From positions 444,501 through 508,500 of the forward strand of contig NZ_WTYL01000003.1 of NCBI RefSeq assembly GCF_009828115.1: a stretch of 64,000 bases of DNA, given 5' to 3'. Shown here piece by piece: positions 1 through 9,417 of the stretch. The stretch is from Allopontixanthobacter sediminis. GTDB lineage: Bacteria > Pseudomonadota > Alphaproteobacteria > Sphingomonadales > Sphingomonadaceae. Below the pieces are notes generated by a model. That model did not search any database, had not been told where the DNA came from, and saw only the letters and a program-made list of their open reading frames with translations. Position 1 is the stretch's first letter, and each line of letters opens with the position of its first letter. The position numbers were made by a program, and so were the translations under genes.

Positions 1-387
1 TCCGGCGTAAATAACGAGCTCGAACGGCCCCATGTCGTCGAGCATGGAGGACGGATCTATCTGTTCTGGTCCACCCAGCGTGGTGTGTTCGCGCCGGGTA
101 TCGTCGCTCCAACGGGGCTCTACGGCGCAACGGCGGAATCGATCGATGGCCCGTGGACCTTTTTGAACGGACATGGACTTGTGATTGCCAATCCGGTCGA
201 AAGGCCGACACAGGCGTATAGCTGGTGGGTTTTGCCTGATCTCAGCGTCACCAGCTTCGTTGATTATTGGGGGCCGGAAGACAACACTCGGCCCGAAGCA
301 GAAACACGCAGGGCACGTTTTGGTGGCACCTTCGCTCCATTTGTGCGGCTTGAACTTGTTGGCGCGACATCGCGATTGGTCGGGTAA
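1..387 (+). CDS. GH68 levansucrase/invertase, C-terminal part
   Basis: The reading frame is open from base 1 to the TAA at 385-387, so only the last 128 residues are present. The fragment carries glycoside hydrolase family 68 features: LERPHVV followed by IYLFWSTQ early on, RPTQAYSWWVLP in the middle and FGGTFAP near the end. Family 68 enzymes split sucrose and either transfer fructose to levan or release it, usually outside the cell. The start, signal peptide and catalytic residues lie outside the window. A fructokinase begins two bases after the stop, which fits a sucrose-use operon: sucrose is cleaved and the freed fructose is phosphorylated. Levansucrase and invertase activities cannot be told apart from this tail. 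Confidence 0.85.
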   Translation, partial: SGVNNELERPHVVEHGGRIYLFWSTQRGVFAPGIVAPTGLYGATAESIDGPWTFLNGHGLVIANPVERPTQAYSWWVLPDLSVTSFVDYWGPEDNTRPEAETRRARFGGTFAPFVRLELVGATSRLVG

Positions 388-389
388 GA

Positions 390-1268
390 ATGACACTTGT
401 GGGAAATATGGGCCTGATTGGCGGGATAGAGGCTGGTGGAACCAAGTTCGCACTTGCTGTCGGTCACTCGCCAACCGAAATTATCGCTCGGCACGAAATC
501 CCCACCGGGTCTCCCGCAAAAACCCTTGAAGAAGCAGCCGCGTGGCTTGAAAGTCATGGCCAGATAAGTGCCTTGGGCATTGGCAGTTTCGGACCCGTCG
601 ACCTCGATAGAACTTCTCAAATGTGGGGGCACATCACCAATACTCCCAAACCGGGCTGGGCGATATGCGAAATAGCCGGATTCTTCGCCGAGCGATTTAA
701 GGTGCCGATTGGTTTCGATACTGATGTGAACGGCGCAGCGCTCGCCGAACATCAGCTTGGCGCTGGGTTGGATGCTTCGTCACTTGCCTACATTACGGTC
801 GGCACCGGTATTGGTGGAGGCCTGATAGTCGGCAGCAAACCGGTTCATGGGGTCGCGCATCCGGAAATGGGACACATTTTGCCTCGTCGCCATGCGCTCG
901 ACCTCGAGTTCATTGGGATATGCCCTCACCACCGCGATTGCCTCGAAGGATTGGCTAGCGGCCCGGCTATCAATGCACGTTGGGGAGCGTCGCTATCCGA
1001 ACTGCCATCGGATCACATCGCGCATGAGATCATCGCCGACTACCTGGCACAACTTGCCCATACTCTGATTGCTCTGACTTCGGTAGAAGTGATCGTCATG
1101 GGCGGTGGTGTGATGAAGACGCCTGGTTTGCTAGACCGCGTGCAACATAGAGCATCGGAATTGGGCGCCGCGTATTTTCCCGGGAATACCAAACACAAAA
1201 TCGTGGCGCCAGGCTTGGGCGACCAAGCGGGCATCACCGGAGCGCTTTTGCTCGCGCCTTCGGCTTAA
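390..1268 (+). CDS. ROK-family fructokinase
   Basis: A 292-residue sugar kinase of the ROK family, cytoplasmic, expected to convert fructose and ATP to fructose-6-phosphate. The N-terminal phosphate loop reads GGIEAGGTKF, and the second ATP-binding segment reads VGTGIGGGLIVG. The zinc-binding region of the family is visible as HPEMGHI followed by CPHHRDCLEGLASGPA. The length is normal for ROK fructokinases. The gene starts two bases after the levansucrase stop, so the two are probably co-transcribed and translationally coupled. A second ATG at 408 has a better Shine-Dalgarno (GTGGGA) and gives a protein six residues shorter. The stop TAA (1266-1268) is shared with the first bases of an intergenic repeat copy. 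Confidence 0.88.
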   Translation: MTLVGNMGLIGGIEAGGTKFALAVGHSPTEIIARHEIPTGSPAKTLEEAAAWLESHGQISALGIGSFGPVDLDRTSQMWGHITNTPKPGWAICEIAGFFAERFKVPIGFDTDVNGAALAEHQLGAGLDASSLAYITVGTGIGGGLIVGSKPVHGVAHPEMGHILPRRHALDLEFIGICPHHRDCLEGLASGPAINARWGASLSELPSDHIAHEIIADYLAQLAHTLIALTSVEVIVMGGGVMKTPGLLDRVQHRASELGAAYFPGNTKHKIVAPGLGDQAGITGALLLAPSA

Positions 1269-1501
1269 TGTCCGCATTTAGGGGGTGGGTTAAACCGGGT
1301 GAAGCTGCGACTTATTTGATGGCCTACATTGCGGCGCGAAGCTGCCGTCAGCATCCGCCGACATAGCTGCCGTTTAAGAGATGAGATCGCGAAACCGAAA
1401 CCGGCCGTACAACCAGGTTTCCTTGAGCGCCCCAAACCGGCAGCTTTTAAGACTGCGAAAATCGATTTTTAATGGCGGAAACGCAGTGGGAAGCGAACAT
1501 T
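1267..1501 (+). repeat. Intergenic repeat, copy 1 (near full length)
   Basis: The copy begins with AATGTCCGCATTTAGG inside the fructokinase stop codon and ends GTGGGAAGCGAACATT. The two ends are inverted repeats (AATGTCCGC against AATGTTCGC, 8 of 9). Internal blocks shared with other copies are GCATCCGCCGACATAGCTGC, AAACCGGCC, CAGGTTTCCTTGAGCGCCCC, CGGCAGCTTTTAAGACTGCG and TTAATGGCGGAAACGC. It has no open frame of its own. Confidence 0.8.
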
Positions 1502-1513
1502 AGCGCGGGCTGC

Positions 1514-1810
1514 TTATCGGCCAGATTGTCGCTCCAACCAGTATATTTTTGCGTAAATGTAGAAGTGTGAACTGATGAATAGCGAAGCGCCAAACATTGC
1601 GACGGTGAGGCTAGCGACAACTGACGCATGGGCAATCACTAGCGATGACGCCGCGATGCCTACCAATCTGCCATCGAGGAAGTCGCGGTAGGGGTGTTGC
1701 TCTTTGACCGGAAAAGATCCGCGGATGATATGAATCATGCTGTCAAAGTACAGCCAATCCAAAAGCATACCGACCGCTGGTGCAGCAATGTAGAGAACGA
1801 CATTTTCCAA
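1514..1810 (-). CDS. Small hydrophobic membrane protein, unknown function
   Basis: I do not recognise a family. The 98-residue product starts at a TTG behind GGAGTAGGAAGAA, has a hydrophobic stretch at about residues 5-23 and a longer one at about 49-85, and ends in a basic tail. It therefore probably spans the membrane two or three times. A polar loop (about residues 27-47) carries several charged residues. The gene stands alone between two repeat-derived stretches. Hydrophobic periodicity and a plausible ribosome site favour a real gene, but there is no neighbour or motif that hints at a role. Confidence 0.5.
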   Translation of the reverse strand: MENVVLYIAAPAVGMLLDWLYFDSMIHIIRGSFPVKEQHPYRDFLDGRLVGIAASSLVIAHASVVASLTVAMFGASLFISSHFYIYAKIYWLERQSGR

Positions 1811-1863
1811 TTCTTCCTACTCCGTCCCCCCCTGACATAGCTCGCCCAGCTTAGCCTAAGCAC

Positions 1864-1907
1864 AAATGTCGGCAACGGGGTCGCTTTTTGTCGGTCTGCT
1901 TTTAGAG
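1864..1907 (+). repeat. Intergenic repeat, truncated head copy
   Basis: AATGTCGGCAACGGGGTCG is similar to the head of the fuller copies, and the following GGTCTGCTTTTAG also occurs at 30068-30080. Only about 45 bases are recognisable. Confidence 0.4.
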
Positions 1908-1925
1908 CCAGCTCCAGGGAGCTGG
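1908..1925. other. Perfect 8-bp inverted repeat (hairpin)
   Basis: CCAGCTCC-AG-GGAGCTGG is a perfect inverted repeat with a two-base centre. It lies about 70 bases past the end of the broken hydrolase (minus strand) and may act as a terminator, although no T-run follows on either strand. Confidence 0.4.
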
Positions 1926-1992
1926 AACGTTAAAAACCTTGAGGATAGCGGAACGGCAGATCATAGCCGCAGCATTCTCGGCTTCGACGTAT

Positions 1993-2996
1993 TTACCGGG
2001 TCGCCCATTCCCAAATGCGGCCCCAAACTTGCTTCGCTTGAGAGACCTCGTCCGAGGGAGGTTTCTCATCGACGTTCTGGAAAAAGTGATCCAAATCAGG
2101 GTAAACCCAATACGTAAGGTTAGACTTTCCGGCCGACAGAAATGCAATCATAGCGAAATCGCTGTTTAGAACCGGCGCATTGTGATCAGCACCACCTTGG
2201 ACCAGCGGCAGGGGAATATCGAGCAAAAGCATATCGTCGACCGCCGCATAAGGGCCGAAGCTCGACCATCGACGATATGCCTCTCCTTGGAACCGGCTTG
2301 TCGTATCCAAGGGTTTGCTTCTATCGACCTGATGGTTGCGTAAAGGTCTTCAATCTTGGACTGGGCATCACTTCGGGAAATCTCGCCGTGTTCGGCCTGC
2401 AAGCGGTAGTCGATGATCAGGTCGTAATATTGCGGCAGCGCGATCCCACCCCAGACAACTACACGATGGGCGTCGACCTCGCGCGCGAGAGCGAATGCGT
2501 ATTGCGCTCCTTCCGATCCGCCAATTAGGACAAGGCGTGTTGCCCTAACACCCAGTTCCCGTTGCGCGGCCTTGATTGCCAGAGCGGCGCGCGCAACAAG
2601 GTTGTCCTTGCTCAAGCCGTCCCGATAAATCTCCTTGTCGAGCTCGACAGGGCGCTGGCGTTCCTCATCAAATTCCATTTCTGCCTGGAAGGAAATGCCG
2701 GGCTTGTCGACAAGAAGGAAATGCGCCTGATCACGGTAGGCGAGCAGCTCCGGCGGAAAGGAGAAACCGACTGAGCCATCGGCATAACTCTGGAAATATG
2801 GCATTCCGCCGGAACCGGGCAGCCAGACGATCAATGGGCCGACATCTTCGACTTCTTGCTGATCAAGGTGCCAACCGATGGTGCCGAGGGAGTGGTCGTC
2901 GATCGACCGACTCTCGAAATCAGTGGGCTTTGGCAACGACTGTGCCGTTACAGGCGCGGCCATCAGGCAAATCAGAGCAGCAAAGCGTTTGAGCAC
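1993..2996 (-). pseudogene. Secreted alpha/beta hydrolase, broken by a frameshift
   Basis: The N-terminal frame (2166-2996) encodes a signal peptide (MLKRFAALICLMAAPVTAQS), an oxyanion region (VWLPGSGGMP) and the nucleophile elbow GGSEGAQYAF. The C-terminal frame (1993-2310) encodes the catalytic Asp (VQGGADHNAP) and His (YPDLDHFF) of the same fold. The two frames join near 2308: EANPW in the first is followed by DTTSRFQGEAYRRW in the second. One base appears to be missing. Read alone, the first frame runs into 45 residues of unrelated sequence and lacks the Asp and His, so the product would be inactive unless the shift is a sequence error. The intact protein would have about 330 residues and act in the periplasm or outside the cell. 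Substrate unknown. Confidence 0.75.
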
Positions 2997-3510
2997 CTAC
3001 CTCTTCCTTCCGAGGAATTTCTATTACCGCTTACGGCCTCTGAGAAGTGCTAATCAATGGCAGCGACTGGGTCGACAACAGAACGATAGGTTTTGTTCAG
3101 AAGTGAAGATAAGCCGCCGACATAATTGGCCTGTGCCATCGCGACAGCTTCTGCTGAAATAATAATAATTCTGGGGCGCAGATCGATCCGTCGAAACCTG
3201 CCCTAAGCTCATGCCCAAGCAAGTGAGGCAACTGGCAGAGAGCTGATTAGCGGCCTTCTGCGTGTTCAGATGCCTAAATGACGCCTTGACCAGGCCGGAG
3301 GTTCCCGAGCCAAATTTAGAGCGGTCGGCTCGCGTTTTCTGACCGTGCTTCCAACTTTTCATTGTGGCAGGGCCGTCACCGAGTCTGAGGGTTTGGGTGA
3401 CGCTGCACACACATTTCATTTTTGCGTAGGTAAGACTACCGATCGAGCACCAGCAACAGATTAACCAATAACACATAGCCGCAGTTATTCATTTTCTGAT
3501 TGAGGTCACC
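2997..3510. other. Gene-poor spacer with a weak repeat remnant
   Basis: This 514-base spacer separates the divergent hydrolase and the GAF/GGDEF/EAL gene and should hold both promoters. Bases about 3060-3135 resemble the front of the repeat (GATAAGCCGCCGACATAAT, compare GATAAGCTGCCGAC elsewhere). A 140-codon open frame on the minus strand has an erratic composition and I do not count it as a gene. Confidence 0.4.
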
Positions 3511-6471
3511 ATGCCTGCGGCGCAAAAACCAGCTAACGAAATTTCGCGAATTAAGGCCCTGGTGGATCTAGACGTTCTGGATACGGCAGCGGAACTGGAG
3601 TTTGACGCTTTGATCAAAGCTGCGGCGCTGATCTGCGACGTTCCGATTTCTTTGATCAGTCTGGTCGACGAAGAACGTCAATGGTTTAAGGCGTCTATGG
3701 GCCTTCCAGGGGTAGCCGAGACGCCTCGGGAAGCATCTTTTTGCGCGCACGCCATCCTTGGCAGTCGACTGCTGGAAATCCCCGACGCGACAGTTGACGC
3801 ACGTTTTTCGGATAATCCCCTCGTCACCAGCGCTCCCAATCTTCGGTTCTACGCCGGCGCACCGCTGCTGCTGAGCAATGGTGCCTGTATTGGGACGCTA
3901 TGCGTGATCGATCGTCATCCGCGGCAACTCAGCGACCTTCAGCGCGAAGCCTTGTGCTGCCTTGCGGACGCTGCGGTAAAAGCACTCGAAGGTCGGCTGG
4001 CTGTTCAGAGGCTGAAGCACGAAATGGCCAGTGTTAAGTCGAGCGAGACCAGCCTGCGTCTGATCGTGGACAACGCGCCATCGATGATGGCTTATTGGGA
4101 TCGCGAGCTAAATTGTGTCTTCGCCAACCGCGCTTACGAGAGATGGTTTGGCGTCGATTCAGCGGGCTTGGCTGGATCAAATATTCGCGACCTGCTCGGT
4201 CCGGAATTGTTCGCGCTCAACAAGCCCCATATCGATGGCGCTCTGATGGGTCTGGAGCAGACGTTCGAGCGGATCATTCACGGTCCAGCCGGCGAAAATC
4301 GCCATAGTCTTGCGTTCTATGCGCCGCATATCGTCGACGGGGAAGTGGTCGGATTGCTAGTTCAAGTAAGCGACGTCTCAGCGCTGAAGAAAATCGAGGC
4401 ATCGTTGCAGGAAGCCCAGCGTCTCGGCGGTATCGGCAGTTGGGAATGGTGCGCACCATCTGACACAACAACTTGGTCGGCGGAAACCTACCGCATCATG
4501 GGTCGCGATCCTGCCTTGGCGGCTCCTTCTTGGGCCCAGCATCCCGAACTCTACACTACTGAAAGTTGGGCAGGTCTGCAGGGCGCAGTGGAAAAAGCAC
4601 TGCACGATGGCACCCCATACAATCTGGAACTGCAATTTGTCAGGCCCGACGGTACTACCGGATGGCTCGATGCGCGCGGCGAGGTAACGCGTGACAGGAC
4701 GGATAAAACAACGGGACTACGCGGTACGATTCAGGATATCACCACCCAACGCTTGATGGTCGAGGAACTTGCGGGACAACACGAGTTGTTGCGCGTCACG
4801 CTGCAATCGATTGGTGATGCAGTGATTACCACCGATGCGCAGGGCATTGTAACTTGGTTAAACCCTGTGGCAGCAAATTTGGTTGGTTGGGAGTCGGTTC
4901 ATGCGAAGGGTCGCCCGATCGGCGAAGTCTTTCATGTAATCAATGATGAAACTCGGCTTTTAGCGGAAAATCCGATAAATCTCACACTTCTACAAGGTCA
5001 AGTGACAAAGGTTGCAAATGACAGAGTATTAATTTCGCGCAAGGGTCAGGAGTTCAACATTAAAGACAAAGCTGCGCCCATCCGCAGCGAATCCGGCGAA
5101 ATGCTGGGCGCAGTTCTCGTATTTCATGATGTCACCGAGCAACTCCGCCAGAGCAAGGAAATCAATTACCGCGCGCAGCACGATGACCTCACCGGATTGT
5201 TGAACAGAACGGAATTCCAGATTCGCTTGCAACGCACATTGAGCAAGGCGCTGGCCGATGACACCGTCCATACGCTGTTGTTCATCGACTTGGATCAGTT
5301 CAAGATTGTGAATGATACCTGTGGTCACTTGGCTGGTGATCTACTCCTGCAAAAGGTTGCGGGCCTGCTCAAGAATGTGGCTCGCGCTAGTGACACGATC
5401 GCCCGTCTCGGCGGGGATGAATTTGGGCTCCTGCTGGATCACTGCTCACAAGAAAACGCGGAACGGGTCGCCCAGCAGATCTGTAGCTGTTTGAACAATT
5501 TCCGCTTCGATTATGCTGGAAAGCGTTTCAGAATTGGCGCCAGTATTGGCCTAGTACCCATTGACCGCAGCTGGGAAAGTTCAATCGCTATCATGAAGGC
5601 GGCTGACCTGTCATGCTACGCGGCCAAGGAAGCAGGACGAAATCGCGTGCACACCTGGTTAGAGGCGGATGAAAGCCTATTAGCGCGGCAAGCCGAAATG
5701 CAATGGGCGACGCGCCTTGAGAATGCCTTCGAACAAGGACAATTCCGCTTATTTGCCCAGCGCATTGTGCCTATCAACGAAAGCGACGACAATCTCCACC
5801 TAGAGGTGTTGCTAAGAATGATTGAAGCTGACGGCACCGTTGTCCAGCCCAGCGCGTTTCTGCTTGCTGCTGAACGATTCCACCTTGCTTCACGGATCGA
5901 TTTGATGGTGCTCAGACAGGTTATGGACCTACTGATGGCTCAACCAGACCTCTCTACACTCCAAACAATTTGCATCAACCTTTCAGGCCAGTCCATCGGT
6001 GATCGGTCATTTCACGAGGAAGCAATTACCATTCTGAACGGCGCGGACGCATCGATTTGTCGACGTATCTGCCTCGAAATCACCGAGACGGCCGCGATCA
6101 CCAACATCGCCGACGCGGAGAGCTTCATTGAACGTGTGCGCCAGCTTGGCGTACGCATGGCGCTCGACGATTTCGGATCCGGTACAGCCTCGTTCGGATA
6201 TCTGAAATCCTTGTCGATCGATATCTTGAAGGTCGACGGACAGTTCGTGCGCAATCTGGTGAATGACCCGCTGGATGCAGCTGCCATGAGCTGCTTCGTT
6301 GATGTGGCACGGATTATGGGTGTCAAGATCGTGGCGGAGTGTGTGGAGACCGACGGGGTCCTTTCCCGCCTTAGGGAGCTCGGAGTGGATTACGCGCAGG
6401 GCTACCTTTTTCATCGGCCCGAGCCGATTGAAGATTTGATTTTGTACCCGTTGGCTGTCGCAGCCGAATAG
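3511..6471 (+). CDS. GAF-PAS-PAS-PAS-GGDEF-EAL cyclic-di-GMP protein
   Basis: A soluble 986-residue sensor for cyclic-di-GMP turnover. Domains in order: GAF (about 10-165), three PAS modules (about 175-300, 305-420, 430-550), GGDEF (about 560-715) and EAL (about 725-980). The cyclase motif is intact (RLGGDEF, near residue 635). In the phosphodiesterase domain the signature is EVLLRM instead of EALLRW (near 764), whereas EITETA, LDDFGSG and ILKVDG are kept, so hydrolysis is plausible but not certain. No membrane segment is seen. The ATG follows GAGGTCACC, a good ribosome site. The gene stands alone with long spacers on both sides. The input ligand of the GAF and PAS domains cannot be read from sequence. 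Confidence 0.9.
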   Translation: MPAAQKPANEISRIKALVDLDVLDTAAELEFDALIKAAALICDVPISLISLVDEERQWFKASMGLPGVAETPREASFCAHAILGSRLLEIPDATVDARFSDNPLVTSAPNLRFYAGAPLLLSNGACIGTLCVIDRHPRQLSDLQREALCCLADAAVKALEGRLAVQRLKHEMASVKSSETSLRLIVDNAPSMMAYWDRELNCVFANRAYERWFGVDSAGLAGSNIRDLLGPELFALNKPHIDGALMGLEQTFERIIHGPAGENRHSLAFYAPHIVDGEVVGLLVQVSDVSALKKIEASLQEAQRLGGIGSWEWCAPSDTTTWSAETYRIMGRDPALAAPSWAQHPELYTTESWAGLQGAVEKALHDGTPYNLELQFVRPDGTTGWLDARGEVTRDRTDKTTGLRGTIQDITTQRLMVEELAGQHELLRVTLQSIGDAVITTDAQGIVTWLNPVAANLVGWESVHAKGRPIGEVFHVINDETRLLAENPINLTLLQGQVTKVANDRVLISRKGQEFNIKDKAAPIRSESGEMLGAVLVFHDVTEQLRQSKEINYRAQHDDLTGLLNRTEFQIRLQRTLSKALADDTVHTLLFIDLDQFKIVNDTCGHLAGDLLLQKVAGLLKNVARASDTIARLGGDEFGLLLDHCSQENAERVAQQICSCLNNFRFDYAGKRFRIGASIGLVPIDRSWESSIAIMKAADLSCYAAKEAGRNRVHTWLEADESLLARQAEMQWATRLENAFEQGQFRLFAQRIVPINESDDNLHLEVLLRMIEADGTVVQPSAFLLAAERFHLASRIDLMVLRQVMDLLMAQPDLSTLQTICINLSGQSIGDRSFHEEAITILNGADASICRRICLEITETAAITNIADAESFIERVRQLGVRMALDDFGSGTASFGYLKSLSIDILKVDGQFVRNLVNDPLDAAAMSCFVDVARIMGVKIVAECVETDGVLSRLRELGVDYAQGYLFHRPEPIEDLILYPLAVAAE

Positions 6472-6620
6472 GTCTAACCTTGCTGCCGGAATGCCAACCT
6501 ATCCGAACCCAGATCAGCCTCGCCATTGGCTCAATTTGTTTACAGCGTCCCAGAGTTTGTGAATGCAAGGACACTATAAAGATACCCTCTTTGAATATCA
6601 CTCGATTAGCAAACAAATCA

Positions 6621-6854
6621 CCGACATTAGGTCGTGTTTTGCACGGCAGATATTCGACGCACAGAACGATGAGCCGAATATTAGCGCTGACGTGAATTGA
6701 GTTGCCGGATTCGCCGACATAGCTGCCGGTCCCCAGGTCGTTCTTTTTCCCTAAAAGCCGCCATACGTTCAGGTCTCGTTGAGCGCCCCGAATGGCTGTT
6801 TTTGGTCTGCGAAGATCGGTGTTGGATGGCAAGAATGTCGTGGGAAGCTGACGG
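6621..6854 (+). repeat. Intergenic repeat, copy 2
   Basis: Recognisable blocks in the family order are GGTCGTG, CACGGCAGATATT, GCCGACATAGCTGCCG, TTTTTCCCTAAAAGCCGCC, TACGTTCAGGT, TTGAGCGCCCC, and CGTGGGAAGC near the end. Divergence from copy 1 is large, but order and spacing are kept. The remaining bases of the 6472-6895 spacer show nothing else. Confidence 0.75.
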
Positions 6855-6895
6855 TCCGCTTATTGGGAAACAAGATCGAACAGCAGTAAATGGGC

Positions 6896-7462
6896 CTAAT
6901 CAGATTTGATGCGCAGCCAACCCTCGTAATCGCGCTTGCCAAGTGGCACGCCCCGTGAGCGCAGGATGTCGTAAGCGGTAACAGCGTGGAAGTGAAAATT
7001 CGGAATTGAGAACGATAAGAGGAACGCTTCAGGGGTGAAGGCCATCGCCCGCGGCTCCCATGGTCTCCAGTCATCCTCCTTGTCGCGCGGTCGATGCAGC
7101 ACGATGTTCAGTTCTTTGGTGGACCAACTATTGACTTCGTCAGGAGTTAAAGCCTCCAGCGCCTTTTCGGCTTTGCTGACCATCGCTCGTAAATCAGCGA
7201 AAGGAACAGACCCGACTAGAGCGGGAGGGGCAAACGCACCAGTTTTGAGGGCTTCAACACCCCACACGGAATGATGCCATGCCGCTTCGATCTGGAAATG
7301 GAAAGGTGCCATATCATCGAAGAGGCGCGCGTTGACGAAGTCATTGGCATCATAGCTCAATTCGACACAATACATAGCGGTACGATCAAGGAATGCTCCG
7401 ATCGCTCTGACTGTCTGGAGAAAGGTTGGCACACTGAGGTCGTAGAGTGAGATCGCCATCAA
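6896..7462 (-). CDS. DUF1993 family protein (DinB-like fold expected)
   Basis: A 188-residue cytoplasmic protein matching the DUF1993 pattern: SLYDLSVPTFLQT at the N terminus, HHSVWGVEAL in the middle, and PNFHFHAVTAYDILRSRGVP before the C-terminal GKRDYEGWL. Members are predicted four-helix bundles related to DinB; no biochemical role is established. The length is typical. The tandem MM at the start leaves two possible initiation codons (7462 or 7459). The stop lies about 40 bases beyond repeat copy 2. No operon partner is apparent. Confidence 0.8.
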   Translation of the reverse strand: MMAISLYDLSVPTFLQTVRAIGAFLDRTAMYCVELSYDANDFVNARLFDDMAPFHFQIEAAWHHSVWGVEALKTGAFAPPALVGSVPFADLRAMVSKAEKALEALTPDEVNSWSTKELNIVLHRPRDKEDDWRPWEPRAMAFTPEAFLLSFSIPNFHFHAVTAYDILRSRGVPLGKRDYEGWLRIKSD

Positions 7463-7536
7463 TATTACCTAACTTTGGAGCCACATACGTTTCTGCTTTT
7501 GACGATATGGCCAAGCGGCGACAATGACAGAAAAGT

Positions 7537-7640
7537 CGTCGTGTCCGGAACGACAACTTTTATTCGAAATGTTGGCTTAGCTGACATGTCCGCTTTCGGC
7601 GAAATGCTATCGACAGTCGAATGTCAGAAATGTGGTGGAA
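7537..7640 (+). repeat. Intergenic repeat, scrambled fragment
   Basis: Contains GTGTCCGGAACGACAACTTTTA, split here as GTGTCCGGAACG and ACAACTTTTA, matching the head of copies 8 and 10. It also contains the junction-like palindrome GACATGTC followed by CGCTTTCGG. The block order differs from other copies, suggesting decay or two abutting ends. Confidence 0.35.
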
Positions 7641-7705
7641 AGCGACTGGCGGGTTTTCACGGGAGCTTACTTTAAAGCGGGCATGCTGTAGACCTTGGTG
7701 AGCGC

Positions 7706-8209
7706 TCAATAGTCTTGAGGTGCAAGTCCTCGTGATATCCGATCCGCATCTGATCCCGCTGGGGCTACGGGCAGTTCTGTTACATCAGTCGCCTCCACCT
7801 CCGATACTGCTGAACCAAATTTCGGGCACCATGTCAGCCAGGTTGGCACACACGGCGGAGGCGCAAGATTTGGCGCCCTTGGCTCGCCAGCATCCATTGT
7901 CCTCGCGGCATAGTCGCTCTGCGCTTCCACCCGGCTTCGTAGCAGAAATCGATCCGGATCGCTTGCCGGTGCGCAGACAATGATCTCGTTCGATATGGTG
8001 GGTTCCACGCTGGCATCCGAACAGTTGGTTCTGCCGATTCTCAGATCAACGACAATACCGGGCTGGCTCGTTACCTCTGCCGCACTCTCCAGATCGAACG
8101 ACTGAGCGACAACTGGTTTGTAAGCTGACGCCATCGCAACGCACAATGCTAACGATAAAGGAGGCAGCTTTTTAGGCTCAAGTCGTTGAATCGTGCTAGG
8201 CGCGATCAC
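7706..8209 (-). CDS. Secreted hypothetical protein
   Basis: A 167-residue protein with a hydrophobic N-terminal segment (PLSLALCVAMASAYKPVVAQ) that looks like a signal peptide ending in VAQ-S. The segment EIIVCAPASDPDRFLLR resembles a motif I associate with a family of exported hypothetical proteins in sphingomonads. Paired cysteines (CVPTWLTWC) may form a disulfide. The frame opens at a GTG 19 bases after the stop of the gene at 8229-9116, so the two probably form an operon. No enzymatic motif is seen. Function unknown. Confidence 0.55.
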   Translation of the reverse strand: MIAPSTIQRLEPKKLPPLSLALCVAMASAYKPVVAQSFDLESAAEVTSQPGIVVDLRIGRTNCSDASVEPTISNEIIVCAPASDPDRFLLRSRVEAQSDYAARTMDAGEPRAPNLAPPPCVPTWLTWCPKFGSAVSEVEATDVTELPVAPAGSDADRISRGLAPQDY

Positions 8210-8228
8210 AACTGAACGGTCGTGTCGC

Positions 8229-9116
8229 TTAGAGGCAAGAGAAGCGTATCTCTTCGCGCTGCTTGTCGAAGGTCAGGCTTGAACAATCGGCGAAACTGGA
8301 CCTTCCGACGAAAATCCCGTGAGACGCCTTGCGCTTACTCTCGGCTGAAACGACGATCTCACTAGGGTCCTGATTGTCGTCCGGAATACTGGCGGTAGAA
8401 CCCATTTCGGTGGTTCGGACGACCACACTAGTTAAGGCCAATTCGCCTACGGCTATAGGCTTTTGAAATTCCATCCGTCGAACTGGCCTGAAGAAACCCA
8501 TTTCAAGCTTGAGGTCCTGTGCAGGTCCAACCATTCGACCTCCGTATGCGGTCGCCAGCAGCGCCCCTGTTGTGGCTGTCACCATCGTTTCAGGCCGATC
8601 AAAGGTGAAGATTACTGGGACAGTGACGCCGTCTATCACGGTTTCAGACCGGAAACCTGCGAGGCCGTGTTTCCTGAAGGGTATCGTGAGAAGGCGCTCT
8701 CCAACGTGCCTTTCGCCCAAGCGATAGGTAACGATGTCTTCGGGCAATAGCGCAGGTCCCATTCGACCTTCAGCAATCTCGGTCCAGTCGCGATCGAACC
8801 AGAAGAGCCTTTGTTTGACCTTCCTGCCGTCACCAAAGTCTATTCGCGCCATGTTAGACGATGCGGAAACTGCCGTGCGACCGACCATATGTCGCCCACT
8901 AACGAGACTGCCCTTTTTGCCTAACTGATCGGCGACCCGTGCATTCAATATTGGACTATTTGGTCCATCCGGAACTACTTCCATCGTGGTCAGCCGTCCA
9001 TCAATAGTGATGGTGACGGTTGGGTTGTCGACCTCGATTTCGGTAGTTGAAGTAGGCGCGCCGTTGGCGAACAAGAAGGGTGTCGCCGCGAGCAAATGCC
9101 AATCATTTCGCAACAT
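8229..9116 (-). CDS. Exported hypothetical protein, possibly retropepsin-like fold
   Basis: Function unknown. The preferred start is the ATG at 9116, because a GGAGG (complement of 9122-9126) sits five bases before it; an ATG at 9128 in the same frame lies upstream of that site. The N terminus (MLRNDWHLLAATPFLFANGAP) could be a short signal peptide. Repeating beta-strand-like segments with VPDGPNSPILNARVADQLG recall the exported aspartyl-protease-like proteins common in sphingomonads, but no DTG or DSG catalytic triplet is visible, so activity is doubtful. Two C-terminal cysteines (FADCSSL and the penultimate residue) may pair. It is followed after 19 bases by another exported protein on the same strand. 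Confidence 0.55.
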   Translation of the reverse strand: MLRNDWHLLAATPFLFANGAPTSTTEIEVDNPTVTITIDGRLTTMEVVPDGPNSPILNARVADQLGKKGSLVSGRHMVGRTAVSASSNMARIDFGDGRKVKQRLFWFDRDWTEIAEGRMGPALLPEDIVTYRLGERHVGERLLTIPFRKHGLAGFRSETVIDGVTVPVIFTFDRPETMVTATTGALLATAYGGRMVGPAQDLKLEMGFFRPVRRMEFQKPIAVGELALTSVVVRTTEMGSTASIPDDNQDPSEIVVSAESKRKASHGIFVGRSSFADCSSLTFDKQREEIRFSCL

Positions 9117-9220
9117 ACAAACCTCCATTGCAAGTTGCTCGAGTGTGGTCCGTTCCCGACTTAAACATGAATAGGTGAACGATGTCTACGTCAGCTTTTG
9201 AATCGTTATCGCCCAACATT

Positions 9221-9400
9221 GAACGTCGGGAACGGGTCGTCTCCGGATAGGCAGATTTGTTGCACAAATAGCGAATAGCTGCCGATCGGCTCAACTGAGG
9301 GCAGTATGACTGCATCCGCTAATGAAGTGGTCGTCCCCAGCTCCCTCTTTTCACCTGAAACCGGCCGTATGTTCATCATAAAACATTGGGCAACGATTGA
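9221..9400 (+). repeat. Intergenic repeat, copy 3
   Basis: The head reads AACGTCGGGAACGGGTCGTC then TCCGGATAGGCAGATTTGT. Next come GCGAATAGCTGCCGATCGG, TGACTGCATCCGC, CCCCAGCTCCCTCTTTT and CTGAAACCGGCCGTATGTTCA. The tail is lost or too degenerate to place. Confidence 0.7.
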
Positions 9401-9417
9401 AGGGTATCAGGAATTTC

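Noticed and set aside
3054-3476. A 140-codon open frame on the minus strand
   Set aside because: Erratic Cys/Trp-rich composition and no ribosome site; it overlaps a repeat remnant.
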